In this document: positions 46,676-58,527 of the stretch, one piece after another
How the letters are laid out: each line of letters starts with the position of its first letter
Position numbering within the stretch: the stretch's first letter is position 1
Assembly (NCBI GenBank): GCA_022225965.2
Contig: JAKJXP020000033.1
Coordinates: 124,001 to 188,000, forward strand
Source: Diatrype stigma
Lineage: Eukaryota; Ascomycota; Sordariomycetes; Xylariales; Diatrypaceae
Direction of reading: 5' to 3'
Length of the DNA stretch: 64,000 bases
Program-made: the position numbers and the translations under genes
Notes under the pieces: generated by a model
Told to the model about the DNA's origin: nothing
The model's database searches: none
Seen by the model: only the letters and a program-made list of their open reading frames with translations

Positions 46676-49600
46676 ATGCATACCCAATGGCTCCGTGCCT
46701 TTCGCGCAACAGCCCGATTGCACGCCCACGCCCCGAGGCGCCGCATAGCGAGCATAAGGAGCACAACGCCGACCCTCTCCCGCCGCCACTTCCACATTCT
46801 CCCTGCTCTCCGGTCCGCCGGTTCCCCGGGCGGTAGCACGGAAGATGACAAGAACGTCCCGCGGCCAGACAATTCTGACAAGAGCGACGCTGACAAGAAC
46901 GGGACCGGAACCGGAACCGAAACCGAACCTAATACCGAGACCGAGATTAAACCCGAGAGCGACAAGAACGCACCTACCGAAACAGAGAAGGAGAAGGGGG
47001 ATTTTACAGACGCACAGAATGCCGACGAGAACCTTTTCGGGGAGACCAACGCTTCTCCAAATGGAGAAGGTCAGGGCCGGAAGAAACGAGTAGGGAACGG
47101 CCCTCCGAAGTCGCGGACCCTACGGAGCCGCCGTTCTGAAGGGCTCCCGCCTGTTCAGCTTCCCAGCGATTTCAGGACCACGGCTGTTAGTAGGATTGAG
47201 GACCTCCAACTACGTGTGCACGAGAAGGTTGCGAACATGCTCAAAGAGCTCATAATACATCCGGAATGGTCACCAAAAACTCTGGACTACCTGGACGGCG
47301 CCGCGTATTTGTTTTACGACGGCCCGGAACTGAGAGACAAGAACGCTCGCGATGCGAATGCGCACGTAGCCTTGTCGTATTGGCGTGTAGCCGGTCTCAC
47401 ATATGAGCTTCAAGGCCGAGATGCTCTCGCAGAATTTATCGAGTCCCATCCTCCCCCGTTGTCTATCTCGCGGCATCTGTCAAACCCCGCGCTCCTGCCT
47501 GGCATTGAAGGCGTCAGGTCTGAAGAAACCAAAAGTGATATTCGAGCTGTCGTAGAACCGATTTGGGACCTTGATATCAAAAGAACGGCTCTAAAAGGTA
47601 CACATCCTGCATTCTTCGAGGAAATAGCGACTTCACTCAGAGCAGTATTTGCTTTACAGGCGCCGAAAAACTTAAAGGCATCCGATATACAACGACCCGC
47701 CACTGTCATTAACGTAGGCTTTTGCAAAGGGTTCATTGCAGCGCAGGCTGTTGTTCGGCGCCTAGCTGCCAAGGTGGACGCCGATGTGCTGCATCTGAGA
47801 GCCCATGATCTAGCTCACATCATCGGGACCTACGTGGGTCAAAATGTGATTCTCACCCAGAATCCCGTGTCCCAACTAGCATACCGTGCGGCGCAACACA
47901 ACGGGCGGGCTTATCCAAGCAACGACTCCGAAAGTCATGATGAGGATGGCTCGGTAGTTCCTTACACACAAATAATTCGTCAAGATAGGCTCCGGAAAGA
48001 CAGCAAGACCAGTGTCATGACGATGGACGAATTCTTGAACGGCACAAGCAAATCCAAGCCAGGCGAGCTCTGGGAAGACTTGAAGATCAACTCAGTCCTA
48101 GAAGAGCTGGTACATGCTGCTGATTCCGAAGGATCAGAACAACGGCCTCTTATCGTTCACATAGACGACTTTCACGCTATAAATTTGGACCTGGAGGCCG
48201 GTTCCAGCATCATCGGCAAGATTCGGAAAGTCGTTGATGGCCTGTGGGTAGATGGTCGAAAGATAGCTTTGGTAGGCACCTGCTCCTCTAAGGGTGTCCC
48301 TAAAGCCTATCAAGCCTATCTAGACGGCCTCAGAGAAGTAGGGTTAACTGAGCGACTAATCAATCTCCCGGAAATCAATGACCTGGATAGGCCTGTGAAA
48401 AAAGCCATCGAGAGGATAGAGGAGCTTGGCTACATAGAGGAAAACGAAAGGAATATCACAGATGTGCTCTTATCCATGCTGAAGGGCAACTCGGAGGATG
48501 TCACTACGTCCCGAGCTGCAGGGTTAGGGTTAGCGAGCACCTTCTTCCATGCTGGGTCCATCAGAAAGGACGTGCCGGAAGCATGGAAAAAACGTATTCT
48601 ATCGATCACCGAAGTATACAGAATAGCCACATTCATGATAGGCATGTGCGGGTCGGACGTATTTAACACGAATGCCTTGAAACAGGCCATCACAGGGATC
48701 AGTAACATTGAGGGTATCAAGAGATTAAGAGCCCCACACGACACAAGCTCCGAGGACCACTCGAGAAGATCCATGGGATTCCGCTCCAGCGGGCCGGGCG
48801 CTAGCAGAAAGGACAAGGAAGCGGACCACGAAGAGCAGCTGCTGTCGGGCCTTGTGAACGCGAAGGACATCCGGACGACGTTCGCCAGCATCCACGCGCC
48901 CAAGGAGACCATCGAGTCGATCCGGATGCTGACGACGCTCTCGCTGATCCAGCCCGAGGCCTTCTCGTACGGTGTGCTCGCGACGGAGCGCATCCCGGGC
49001 TGCCTGCTGTACGGGCCCCCCGGCACCGGCAAGACCCTCCTCGCCAAGGCCGTGGCTAAGGAGTCTGGCGCCCACATGATCGAGGTCAGCGCCGCCAGCA
49101 TCAACAACATGTACGTGGGCGAAAGCGAGAAGCTGGTGCGGGCGCTGTTCCGGCTCGCGCGCAAGAAGGAGCCGCTCGTCATCTTCATCGACGAGGCGGA
49201 CTCGCTGCTGGGCGCGCGCGGCGGGTCCCGCGATCGTGCCGGCACCCGCGAGGTCATCACGCAGTTCCTGCGCGAGTGGGACGGCGTCGACGTCGATGAT
49301 GGCAGCGATGGCTCCCACAAGAAGACCTTCATCATGGTCGCCACCAACAGGCCCTTCGACCTCGACGAGGCCGTCCTGCGCCGCCTGCCCCGCAAGCTGC
49401 TCATCGACCTGCCACGCGAACCCGACCGCGCCGCCATCCTGCGCATCCACCTCCGCGATGAGGCTCTGGCCCCGACTGTCGACCTCGCCGACCTCGCCCG
49501 CCGCACCCCGCTCTACTCCGGCTCCGACCTCAAGAACGTCTGTGTCGCGGCTGCCATGGCCGCCGTCAAGGAGGAGCTCGCCGTCGATCCCGTTACCGGG

Positions 49601-49957
49601 TCGTTCTCCTTCGATCCCACCACCCCCGGCACTACCACCGCCGCTGCCTCTGGCGCTAGCACCGCCACCACCAATGAAAGCAAAACGAAACAGCAGCAGC
49701 AGAAGCAATTTAAGAAACGCGTCCTCCAGCCCCGCCACTTCGACGCCGCTCTCAAGGAGATCGCCGCCAGCGTCAGCGAGGACATGGCGACGCTAACGGC
49801 CATCCGCCGCTTCGACGAGCGCTACGGCGACAGCGTGACGGGCGGCGCCCGAAGGAAGGGCAAGCGATCCATGGGCTTCGAGGTCGTGCCCGAGTCGAGG
49901 GACGCCGACGGCGCGAGGGTACGCGTCGCTGCTGTGCCGAGGAGTGGCGCGGAATAA
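46676..49957 (+). CDS. mitochondrial tandem AAA-type ATPase (Msp1/spastin-like D2, degenerate D1)
   Basis: An intronless 1,093-residue protein. The N-terminus (MHTQWLRAFRATARLHAH, Arg-rich) is a mitochondrial targeting sequence, followed by an acidic Thr/Glu repeat region. The C-terminal AAA module is complete: Walker A GPPGTGKT near residue 780, pore-loop region NNMYVGESEK, Walker B LVIFIDEADSLLGAR, sensor-1 VATNRPFDLD and an Arg-finger region RRLPRK; this matches the meiotic clade (Msp1/ATAD1, spastin, katanin). Ahead of it, about residues 340-560 look like a second AAA fold with VHIDDFHA in the Walker B position and VGTCSSKG in the sensor-1 position, but no Walker A. A Gln/Thr/Ala-rich insert lies near 49620-49710. 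Substrate unknown; a role in mitochondrial membrane-protein quality control is inferred from the relatives. Confidence 0.85.
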   Translation: MHTQWLRAFRATARLHAHAPRRRIASIRSTTPTLSRRHFHILPALRSAGSPGGSTEDDKNVPRPDNSDKSDADKNGTGTGTETEPNTETEIKPESDKNAPTETEKEKGDFTDAQNADENLFGETNASPNGEGQGRKKRVGNGPPKSRTLRSRRSEGLPPVQLPSDFRTTAVSRIEDLQLRVHEKVANMLKELIIHPEWSPKTLDYLDGAAYLFYDGPELRDKNARDANAHVALSYWRVAGLTYELQGRDALAEFIESHPPPLSISRHLSNPALLPGIEGVRSEETKSDIRAVVEPIWDLDIKRTALKGTHPAFFEEIATSLRAVFALQAPKNLKASDIQRPATVINVGFCKGFIAAQAVVRRLAAKVDADVLHLRAHDLAHIIGTYVGQNVILTQNPVSQLAYRAAQHNGRAYPSNDSESHDEDGSVVPYTQIIRQDRLRKDSKTSVMTMDEFLNGTSKSKPGELWEDLKINSVLEELVHAADSEGSEQRPLIVHIDDFHAINLDLEAGSSIIGKIRKVVDGLWVDGRKIALVGTCSSKGVPKAYQAYLDGLREVGLTERLINLPEINDLDRPVKKAIERIEELGYIEENERNITDVLLSMLKGNSEDVTTSRAAGLGLASTFFHAGSIRKDVPEAWKKRILSITEVYRIATFMIGMCGSDVFNTNALKQAITGISNIEGIKRLRAPHDTSSEDHSRRSMGFRSSGPGASRKDKEADHEEQLLSGLVNAKDIRTTFASIHAPKETIESIRMLTTLSLIQPEAFSYGVLATERIPGCLLYGPPGTGKTLLAKAVAKESGAHMIEVSAASINNMYVGESEKLVRALFRLARKKEPLVIFIDEADSLLGARGGSRDRAGTREVITQFLREWDGVDVDDGSDGSHKKTFIMVATNRPFDLDEAVLRRLPRKLLIDLPREPDRAAILRIHLRDEALAPTVDLADLARRTPLYSGSDLKNVCVAAAMAAVKEELAVDPVTGSFSFDPTTPGTTTAAASGASTATTNESKTKQQQQKQFKKRVLQPRHFDAALKEIAASVSEDMATLTAIRRFDERYGDSVTGGARRKGKRSMGFEVVPESRDADGARVRVAAVPRSGAE

Positions 49958-50997
49958 AGGGGCGCTGATATAGTGGGGTGGGGGAGTTAGCTAGCTGCCC
50001 AGGCCATTTGGGAGGAGAGAGGCGGACGTCAATGGGCATTGTCCTTACGTGTGCGTGCCTGGGTTAGGGTACGCTGGGCTGCTGGGGTTTGGATGGGCTC
50101 ATTGGTTGGTTGGTTGGTTTGCACTTTGTACATAGAAGATGGAGATAGATATATGAGGTATGGTATGGCATGGTATAGCATGAATCGAGCAATCAACCGG
50201 ATCGGTTAATAAGCGCTAGATTGTTGTGTAGGTGTTTTAGCAAGATGAGTACCTACTTAGCCCAGGCCGAGCCGCGTTGCTGCTGCTGTGGCAAGCTTTT
50301 GGAATGGCTCTGTTATAGTGTCGTCACTTGAGAAGTAGGTAAGGGGTTGGGTGATGACCCTTATCACAGTCTTCCAGTTGATTTCCTTATAAGGACGCTA
50401 CGATTATTTGGCATCATGGTAGTTTGATATCGTGTGAGCCCTCACGATTGCAAATTTGATATAGTTGTTCAGTACGTTGTCTAACACCTGCTATTTCAAG
50501 TAGTTGATATACTTGTGTCTCCTAACTTTGAATATCCTAGCCTCCCTCATTAGAGGTTTACCTACCATAACATCGAGCTACGGCTTTACTTAGATTCATG
50601 GGTTCACTTGGGGCCTTCATCTTCTATCCTTCTTGTCTGCTTGGCGTCTACTTGGCGTAGAAAATTAGCTCGCAGTCTGCTTCACTCCCACACAAGTCGG
50701 GCAACAATGTGGAGCTCCTCATCCTATGAAATTCTGTGACAATGCAACATTGGCTGCATAATTCACAGAACCACTTCCACCCTATTCCTCTAAGTACCTT
50801 TGGAAGTACTCCCAGAATCTGACGCATTCTGCTTTCAAGATGAAGAGAAATACGGGGCTCCTCCCACCCCAGGCATCATAGTGCTGCCAACACCACCCGC
50901 TATCTTCCGCACACCAAACTCAGCACAAGAACCCAGCTCAGCCAATCAACTTTGTTGACAGGAAACCATACCTCCGACCCCACTCGTCCTTGACAAG
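49958..50997. other. 1 kb spacer, no gene
   Basis: Contains short simple repeats (GGTT runs at 50104-50120, TATGG(T/C)A runs at 50158-50185). The right part is the promoter of the C2H2 gene. No coding frame was recognised. Confidence 0.5.
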
Positions 50998-52529
50998 ATG
51001 TCAGACTACTTCCCAAGCCTCGAAAACTACTTCGACCTCGAGCGCTACGACGCCAATGCTCTGGAGCCCTTCCACCCTGGAATCTTCGATGACATGGATC
51101 CTATTGGTGATGGAGACTTCGACTTCGATGATGACATGACCAACTATGGGAACTTGGACTTCAGCATTGCCGAAGACATGCCTCCCATAGGCCTTGGATC
51201 CCAGCTTGACCTACCTGATGCTATGGCTTCCGCCGGTCATGGCGACGTCAACTCCAATCTTGAGATGGCCAGCACCAGAGGCGTTGTCCCCATTGGCCAT
51301 AGAACCCAGTTAGACCTGCCTGGCGCTAATGCAGTCATACCGGAGCCGTAGGACACCATTTTTTTTTTTTTACCAGTTGCTAATAAAAAGGGTGTTGTAA
51401 CGTTATAGTACATGTTTGAACCGGGAGCACAAATCCAATTGGGCGAACGTATCGTAAGATATCCAACCCTTCACCATTGAAGTTCCCTGAACTAATGCAA
51501 CCCAGGCTCTCTGGTCATACGCTAACATCACTTGACGAATCTGTCCCCCTTTTCGATGAATGTTCCATGAATCTGGTGGTGGACAGTGCCACCAGGGCCG
51601 AACAAACCCCTGGATACCCGTGCCGCATCTGCAACAGAACGTTCAATACCCGCTGGTGGCTGGACGACCATGCTAGGACTGAAGTTCATGCAACGTTCGT
51701 CTGCAACTCACCTGGTTGCGGTCGTGCTTTTACTTCCCGGACATCTCTTGCAGCCCATGAATCTCATTTACATGTTGCAGACCATCAACAAGTGATTGGT
51801 GCTGTCCCCCATACCTGTTCTGAGTGCAAGAAATCATTCCGAAACCAGACTGCATTACAGGCCCACGGCAATACTTGTCAACACAGTCAGTTTTCCTGCA
51901 TCTGTGGCGAGGTGTTCGCTCGTGTCGATGTCTTGTACCGGCATATAGATTCCTTCAGCAGGGACATGCCAAAATTCCCCTGCAAACTTTGCAAGCGTCA
52001 CCGTGGCAAAAGTGGTTTCCGCAGAAGGGACCATCTTGTACAACATTTGCGCGGCTATCACAAGTTGGAGTCAGAGGAGATCAACGAAACATGCCCAAGC
52101 AACAAGGTGATGAAGACCCGCGAGTTTTTAGTATGTCCTCGACAAGGTTGTGAATCTCACCGGGACGAAACCTTTCTGTCTCTTCCATTTCTTGAGCAGG
52201 TTAAGGATCGGCCCTTCAAGAATCGAGCTGACTACGGAAAGCATATGAGAGAAGCTCACAAGGAGACGCCTTTCCCTTGCAAAGTGGCAGGGTGCGACAG
52301 GGTCGAAGCAAGAGGTTACATGCGCGAGAAAGACCTGAAGAAGCATGTTTCGGAGAAACACTCGGAGGCTGCGCAGTATGTGGCAAAAAGTCGCCAAACT
52401 CATGAAGCTCGGCATGCATGTGAAGCTGTTGGCTGCACAAAGGTGTATAAGTCGTATTCCGGTCTCTATGCTCACATTTATTGTAAACATAAATCAGTTT
52501 GGGATGGTTCCGAGAGCGTCGATATCTAG
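50998..52529 (+). CDS. C2H2 zinc-finger protein with acidic N-terminus
   Basis: Modelled as two exons, 50998-51347 and 51428-52529, for 483 residues. Exon 1 encodes an acidic, Asp/Phe/Tyr-rich segment (FDLERYDANALEPFHP, DFDFDDDM), plausible as an activation domain. Exon 2 carries several C2H2 or C2H2-like fingers: CRICNRTFNTRWWLDDH, CNSPGCGRAFTSRTSLAAH, CSECKKSFRNQTALQAH, CICGEVFARVDVLYRH and others, ending with CEAVGCTKVYKSYSGLYAH. The join uses donor GTAGGA and acceptor GGGAG with branch-like GCTAATAA between; it is in phase, but the acceptor is weak. Otherwise these are two genes: a 117-residue acidic protein (50998-51351) and a finger protein from the ATG at 51495. A 12-base T run lies in the candidate intron. 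A sequence-specific DNA-binding role is likely; targets unknown. Confidence 0.65.
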
Positions 52530-53337
52530 GGTTTGATGGTGTTTGGAAACCAACTAGGGAAGCATTTGGTTGCGGTCTTTATTTCTGCTTGGGTTCTATC
52601 TTGAGTAGGACTTTTCCTTCTTTGGTGACTTGCTGAGATTTCTGTCCTGCAGATTTGGACGCCTTTGCTTTCCTCTATCTCTTTTCGAATACGTGGTGGC
52701 ATTCCCCTTTGTGATTGTTTACCACTTTTTCTCCTACAATGTTTCATGGAGTTCCTAATGGCAGATTATGGGGTTTCTTAATCTTGTACGTCACTCCCTA
52801 GTCACTCTAGCTCAATTGACCAGTCACTCGTTTACAGCTATTTTCCATCTATGGTGACACTGTATTATCATCGATGTCCTGTTATTACTAACGTCTACAT
52901 ATAACCTTAAGGAAGCCATATTCACCCCCTGGCTATAGAATGAGGCCTAGATAGTATGATAGTAGCCAGAGATGTACGGGGAAGTCACCATCATAGCGAG
53001 TACTTCCAGTTATGTATGACTATGCTAGAATAGACCGTCCAGAGATTCCATTTATTCTAGTGTTGTTGGGCTTTGTTTATGGTTTTTGTTTCAATAGGGG
53101 ATTCTATGAAGGGTTCTGCATTCATATAAGACTAACTGATTACCCACATTGTAGAACTCCCTGGGAATTTTATCTACAAGAAATGACTCGCCCTTGAATC
53201 CCGATGATATTTCTTTAGTCCATTTGTATTTGAATTTGTGATATTGCCATTTGTTCATATATACGGAAATGACCGTTGTATCCCTGTTCATATCCCCGTC
53301 TATATCTTTTTCTATACAAAAAATTGCCCACTGCGTC
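52530..53337. other. convergent 3' spacer
   Basis: Between the 3' ends of the C2H2 gene (+) and the ABC transporter (-). AT-rich. No coding frame or repeat was recognised. Confidence 0.5.
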
Positions 53338-56300
53338 TTACACTTTACTGTTGAGGAGCCTCTCCAGATCCTCAATCTCCCCACTATGCTTCATCATGTC
53401 GTAGAATTGGCCCTTGGCCTCGTACAGCTCTTTCGGACTTCCAACCCTAAATGCCTGGTAAGCTAATGACCTTCCCAGCTAATGCAATGGAAAGGGGCAC
53501 ACGTACTCTAGAACTGAGCCTGCGCCCATGACTACGACCTTATCATAGTCGATGATGGTCTTCAGCCGATGAGCGATGGTGACGAGCGTTCTGTCTCGCC
53601 CGTGTTCGTTCAGCTCCTGTCTTAGGACTTCTTGGATGCCTTGGTCGGTTTCATAATCCATCTGCAACACGATGAGTTAGCAACTGTTTTACATTCGAAG
53701 CGTCCGAAGAACAGATTCTGAGCAACGAGCTCATGCAACAAGGTTGGTACATACGCTCGCAGTTGCCTCATCCAACAACATCAGCTTGCTCTTGCGCACC
53801 AAAGCCCTACAGAGCGACAGCACCTGCCGCTGGCCGTGAGAGAAGTTCTCGCCCTTGGGTTTGACCGGACTCGAGAGGTTTATGCCTATGTCATTTTGCG
53901 CGCCATCGGCGTCGTTGTCATGATGCTCGTCGAGTTCACCGTGCCCATTCTGCGCGCATTCTTGATTTTGGTGATACTGGAATGACGCAATCCCGCTGCA
54001 GTACTGCAGTGCCTTTTCGATCGTCTCTGTAGGGATTTCGCCCGTCGGGTCGAGGTTGGACCTCAGGTCTCCGTTGAATAGCACCGCCTCTTGCGGGATG
54101 ATGGTGAGCGCTTCTCGAAGCTTCCTGCGGGGGAACGTCGTGATGTCTACCCCATCGAAGAGGATCTGGCCTGAGACTATGTTGGTGAAGCGTAGCAGGG
54201 ATAGGACCAGCTGGAAAAGTGTCAATGTTAATGTTGCATTACTTCTAAGGGCCGAGACAACTACACTTACAGTACTCTTGCCCGATCCTGTTCGTCCCAC
54301 AACAGCGACTCTCTCACCGGCGGCGAATTTGAGGTTGATGTCCTTCAGGATCTCCGGGCCATCCAGATCGTACTTGATGGTCACGTTCCGAAACTCAACT
54401 TCACCACTAGCCGGCCAATTCTTAGGTGGAACTGGTTCACGGGCAGTAGCGTCGATTGTTTCATAATCATCCGGCTTCTCCTCTGGCTCTATGGCAGAGT
54501 ATTCTCGGACGCGGTGGAACTTGGTTTGGGTGTCAGCATTTTCTTATCGAGGATACTTGTATGAGAGTAAACGCACACTCTGTAGCTCGACTTCCAGCGC
54601 ATTACTGCATCTCACAAACATGATGATCAATTGACTGAGTGTCTAGGTAACCGTTAGCCACCGGCATCGGTCGAACAGCTTTGGGATTTGGGGCAATCTT
54701 TACCGTTGCATTGGTCAACGAGAACCCGACAAGACCGGCGGCAACCGTGCCCGCCTTCGATACGGCAATGGCGCCCGCCGTCACGGTGATGAAGGTGGTC
54801 ATCATGTCGACCTTCAAACTCACCCAGCGGTTGGCGTTGAACTGTGCCTCGAGAGCTCTCGAGAACACGCGTAGCTTGTCCGCAAGCTGGTCGCCGAAGA
54901 TCCGTGGCATACCCGCACGAGCGCGGATCACGGGCAGACCAGCCAGGCTGTCGGAGAACTGAGCGTATAGGGGGGACTGTGACGACGCAACGAGACGCTT
55001 CACCGCCACGGCCGTTCTCGTGTACATTTCACCTGCGATAATCCCGGCGCCGCAGCACACGGCAGCAGGCAGCATGAATACAGGAAGCACGGAGCCGACT
55101 GCCAGGACTTGAAAGCAGAGACGGATGAACAATTCGACGGTATCTCGAAGCACTATGAGCTTGCATTAATGCTGATACATGGTTGGGGAACGTGGCAGGA
55201 GAATAGGGGTATGCGGTAAAAGACAGAATAAATGGAAGGAGGGGGTGGGGGGTAAGAAAGGAAGGAAAAGGAGGCTTACTGCTGGCTATCTGTGTATCGA
55301 CCGATTCCATATCCCGAGAGAATCGGTTGATAACCCGACCCACAGGTGTCGTCTTGTACCAGGAGAGGGAAACGCCCATTACAGCCTTGATAAATATCGT
55401 GTGCAGAGTACGGGCAGCATACCAACCCCCGTTCTCGTACGCGAGATAGGCCATCCCACTAAACAAGATGTCGGCAAAGCTCCATGCCGCATATATACCG
55501 AGGTAGAAGGCGATGTCGTAGGCGTCATCCTTCCCGTAAGCGTCAACCCAGACAGCGACCCATAAGCCGGTACCGATTAACGAAGCAGTACAGAAAAGGC
55601 TCATCCCGATGGCAAGTATGGCATAGAAAGGGTTGCCGTAGAGTCGCATATATTGGAAGACTGGTAGTCACCTCATCAGCACCTACGATTCTTACTAGGA
55701 ACTGGGACATACTCACTCTGGAGGCGGCTCATTTGTCCTGTTCTAAGAGCTTCCTGCGTCACTTCATCTTGTTTCTTATCCTCAGTTGTTTTGGTCTTGC
55801 CGTTTGTATTCGAATCTGTTCCGTTGGCCTTCGTTCCATTGGTCTCGATTGCCTGTGTAGTGGCTATTTCAGCCGTCGCGTCAACATTGCCTTCATCAAC
55901 GAGCACCTGGTTGGGTTCCACGGATCTCCGCACCACGCCGATGTTCTGCTGTATATCCTTGACCGAGCCATTCTCCAACAGAACGGTGAGGTCTGCTTGT
56001 GGACCAATCCACGGCAGCTGGGTAACAAGCACCACAGTCCTCCCCTTGAGCAAATCACCACAGAAGGCTTCCCTCCATAATAGTGCTGAGGTCTTGGAAT
56101 CTAGGGCCGAGAATACGTCATCAAGGAGGATGACAGAAGCCTTTGAGTAAAGGGCCCGCGCGAGAGCCACACGAGACTTCTGCCCTCCGGACAGCGAAGC
56201 GCCGTTCTCTCCTACTTCGGTTTCGTCCCGTTCCGGAAACTCATTGAAATCAATAGGCAAACCGCAGGCATTGATGACTCGGTCGTATCTCACCGGCTCG

Positions 56301-58527
56301 AAGGGGCTGTTGAAGAGAATATTGTCGCGAATCGTCTCGCTCTGTAACCACGTGCTTTGGGATGCATAGGCAATATCTCTGGGGCAAGTGATGGAGCCTT
56401 CTTCTAGAATCGTTTCACCCAGTATAGACATGAGTAGAGTTGATTTTCCGCTACCGCTCTGACCCATGATAACGTTCAGCCCACCCTCGACGAAGTCGAT
56501 AGAGACATCTGTCAACGCGAAGGATGCCTTCTTGTTACGTCGAAACGTGGCGTTTTTTATCTGGAGAGGTCCAACGGGGTGAGGACTCAAGGGAGTGACG
56601 TTATTGAAGTAACGATCGAGACGTTTGAGGGAGACGCTTGCAGCTGTAATGCTTCTCGACATTGTTGAGGCCATTTGTAGGTTTCGGCGCAGTGTCCTGA
56701 CTAGGGTGATGGATGTGAAGGCAACATCCGCCCTTAAGGGTTGTTTGTTGACCAATACGTGCAAAGTAAATATGAAAACCAGAGAAAGATTAGGGATTGC
56801 GTCAGTAATCTGACCCAACATGATGAAACTGAAAACTCCTGTGTCAGTATGATTAGCCGTCCTCGTCGAGGTATACGCAACTTACAGGATATTTAAGCCC
56901 CATATTTTCCTTTGTTCCTCATAGCGAATCTCGTTGATTCGTTTGATGATAGCGTCCTCCCAGGCGAAGTACTTGATTGCTCGGATTGAACCGAGATACT
57001 CCGAGATGGCCGAGATTCGAGAGTCCTGGATTCCCTTCATGTCACGTTGGATTCCAACCATGTTGCGAGCTATCAAGAAGGGGAGGGGTGATAGCAATAT
57101 CATTGTGGCAACCCCAACAAGAGCTGGCCAGCCCATCAACTTATACAGCGCTATCAACGCGAAAGCTGACCCGATTGGGATCCCGCAAGCACAAATCACG
57201 ACGTCTCTTCCTCTCGTGATGGCATCAACGTCAGCCCCCATGAGGTTTGCCAAGCGCCCCGTTGATGTCGCTCCTTGCTGCTTGCTCGCCATATCTTTAC
57301 CTGTGGACGCAATTTCGGCAAATACTTCATCGTCCAGTTCCATCGAATTCATAGCCTTGTAGTACAGTTCCTGCGTTAAAGCCGCCTTGACCCGTACGAC
57401 GAAGCGAGTGGACGTAAAAATATACTGCTGAAAGCTCACGGACCGGAACAAAGGTCCGAAAAACATCAGTATCAGCCACACCCAGGACCGGATGGTGGAG
57501 CCTTCTGGATCCGATAGATAGCCGAGCAACATATACATGGAGAATGGTGTAATTTGTTCAAAGACAGAGCTTATTGCGGACCAACAGCCCATGGTAAGAA
57601 CCTCTGTAGGGGCAAATCTCACCAGTGTCCAGAGCGTAGACTTGCTTCTCTCCCGTGCCCTGAGGATTTTCGAAAGAAGAAGTTTCGGCTCATCGTACCA
57701 CGGGAGCTTCGGGAGCTCTTCGAACGTCACTTGGCGTCGTGTACCCCTGAGAATGAGCGGCGTGAGCCATTCGTACGTGACGTAGTACTCCACCCAGCTG
57801 CAAGTCTCTTCGGGTGAAGGCTCTTGAGCCGGAGTCTTTTCTGAGACATCGAGGTCTAGCGGAGGAGGGATCCATTCTCTTCGCGTGATGAGGGCAACAA
57901 AGACGGACGCAGCTAGTGTCGATATGGCAGCTATCAGTACTGGGCTGAGGCTTCTTGTATAGCTGGCATCGATGAAGGGGAGCACGTCCTCTACCATAAG
58001 GACGAGCAGAGAACCCGCAAGCACGAAGTTGACATGGTGCAAAGCTACGTGTCGCCACTCGACATCGTTTAGCAGTCGCGAGAGGCCAAGAACGAAGGCA
58101 TACCCTAACGCGACGACATTGGTCCACTTGCCCCCATCTGTCGCAGATACTACGATCAGAAGAGCCAGGGAGGCGGCTCGCAGCAGCTGGCCGGCTAGTT
58201 CAAACGGCAACGATATGGCAGACGCGTTGCCTTCCGGAACGGATACCTTGGAGTAAGAGCGGCGAACCAGATGTCTGAGGACAAGGAGGAAAGATGCCAC
58301 CACGATAGTAAGCTGCAGGTATCCAACTGCGGCAGACTTAGCGAGCTCATGAACCCATTGCACGCTGGAGGAACTGCGCTGTGTTAGACTTGCGCCATGG
58401 CGACTGGCTGTCCAGGATATGTAAAGACGCACCTGGTTATTCTGATATCGCCCTTTAGACCTAGAAACGAATGAAGATAAGGGGCACTAGACCCCCAATC
58501 ATTGGCGGCGAGAGCAAATTGGTTCAT
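53338..58527 (-). CDS. ABC transporter, ABCC/MRP-type full transporter
   Basis: ATP-driven export pump of the multidrug-resistance-associated subfamily, in plasma or vacuolar membrane. Ten exons join in phase: 58527-58433, 58373-56886, 56828-55717, 55660-55280, 55152-54704, 54642-54577, 54519-54271, 54210-53755, 53661-53503 and 53454-53338, for 1,523 residues. The order is an extra N-terminal membrane domain, TMD1, NBD1, TMD2, NBD2. NBD1 has Walker A GQSGSGKST, signature LSGGQKSR and Walker B VILLDDVFSALD, with VTQ where the switch His is expected. NBD2 has GRTGSGKST, degenerate signature FSHGQRQ, LMLLDEATAS and intact switch TIAHRL. NBD2 carries an Asp/His/Asn-rich insertion before its signature. 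Exon 1 (starting MNQFALAAND) and the last intron donor (GTGTGC) are inferred from phase. The substrate cannot be read. Confidence 0.9.

Noticed and set aside
48518..48533. Telomere-like TTAGGGTTAG inside the AAA ATPase gene
   Set aside because: It is a single short occurrence in coding sequence and codes for in-frame residues of the protein.
48430..49738. Two long leftward frames opposite the AAA ATPase
   Set aside because: Both lie wholly inside the conserved AAA coding exon and have no recognisable domain.
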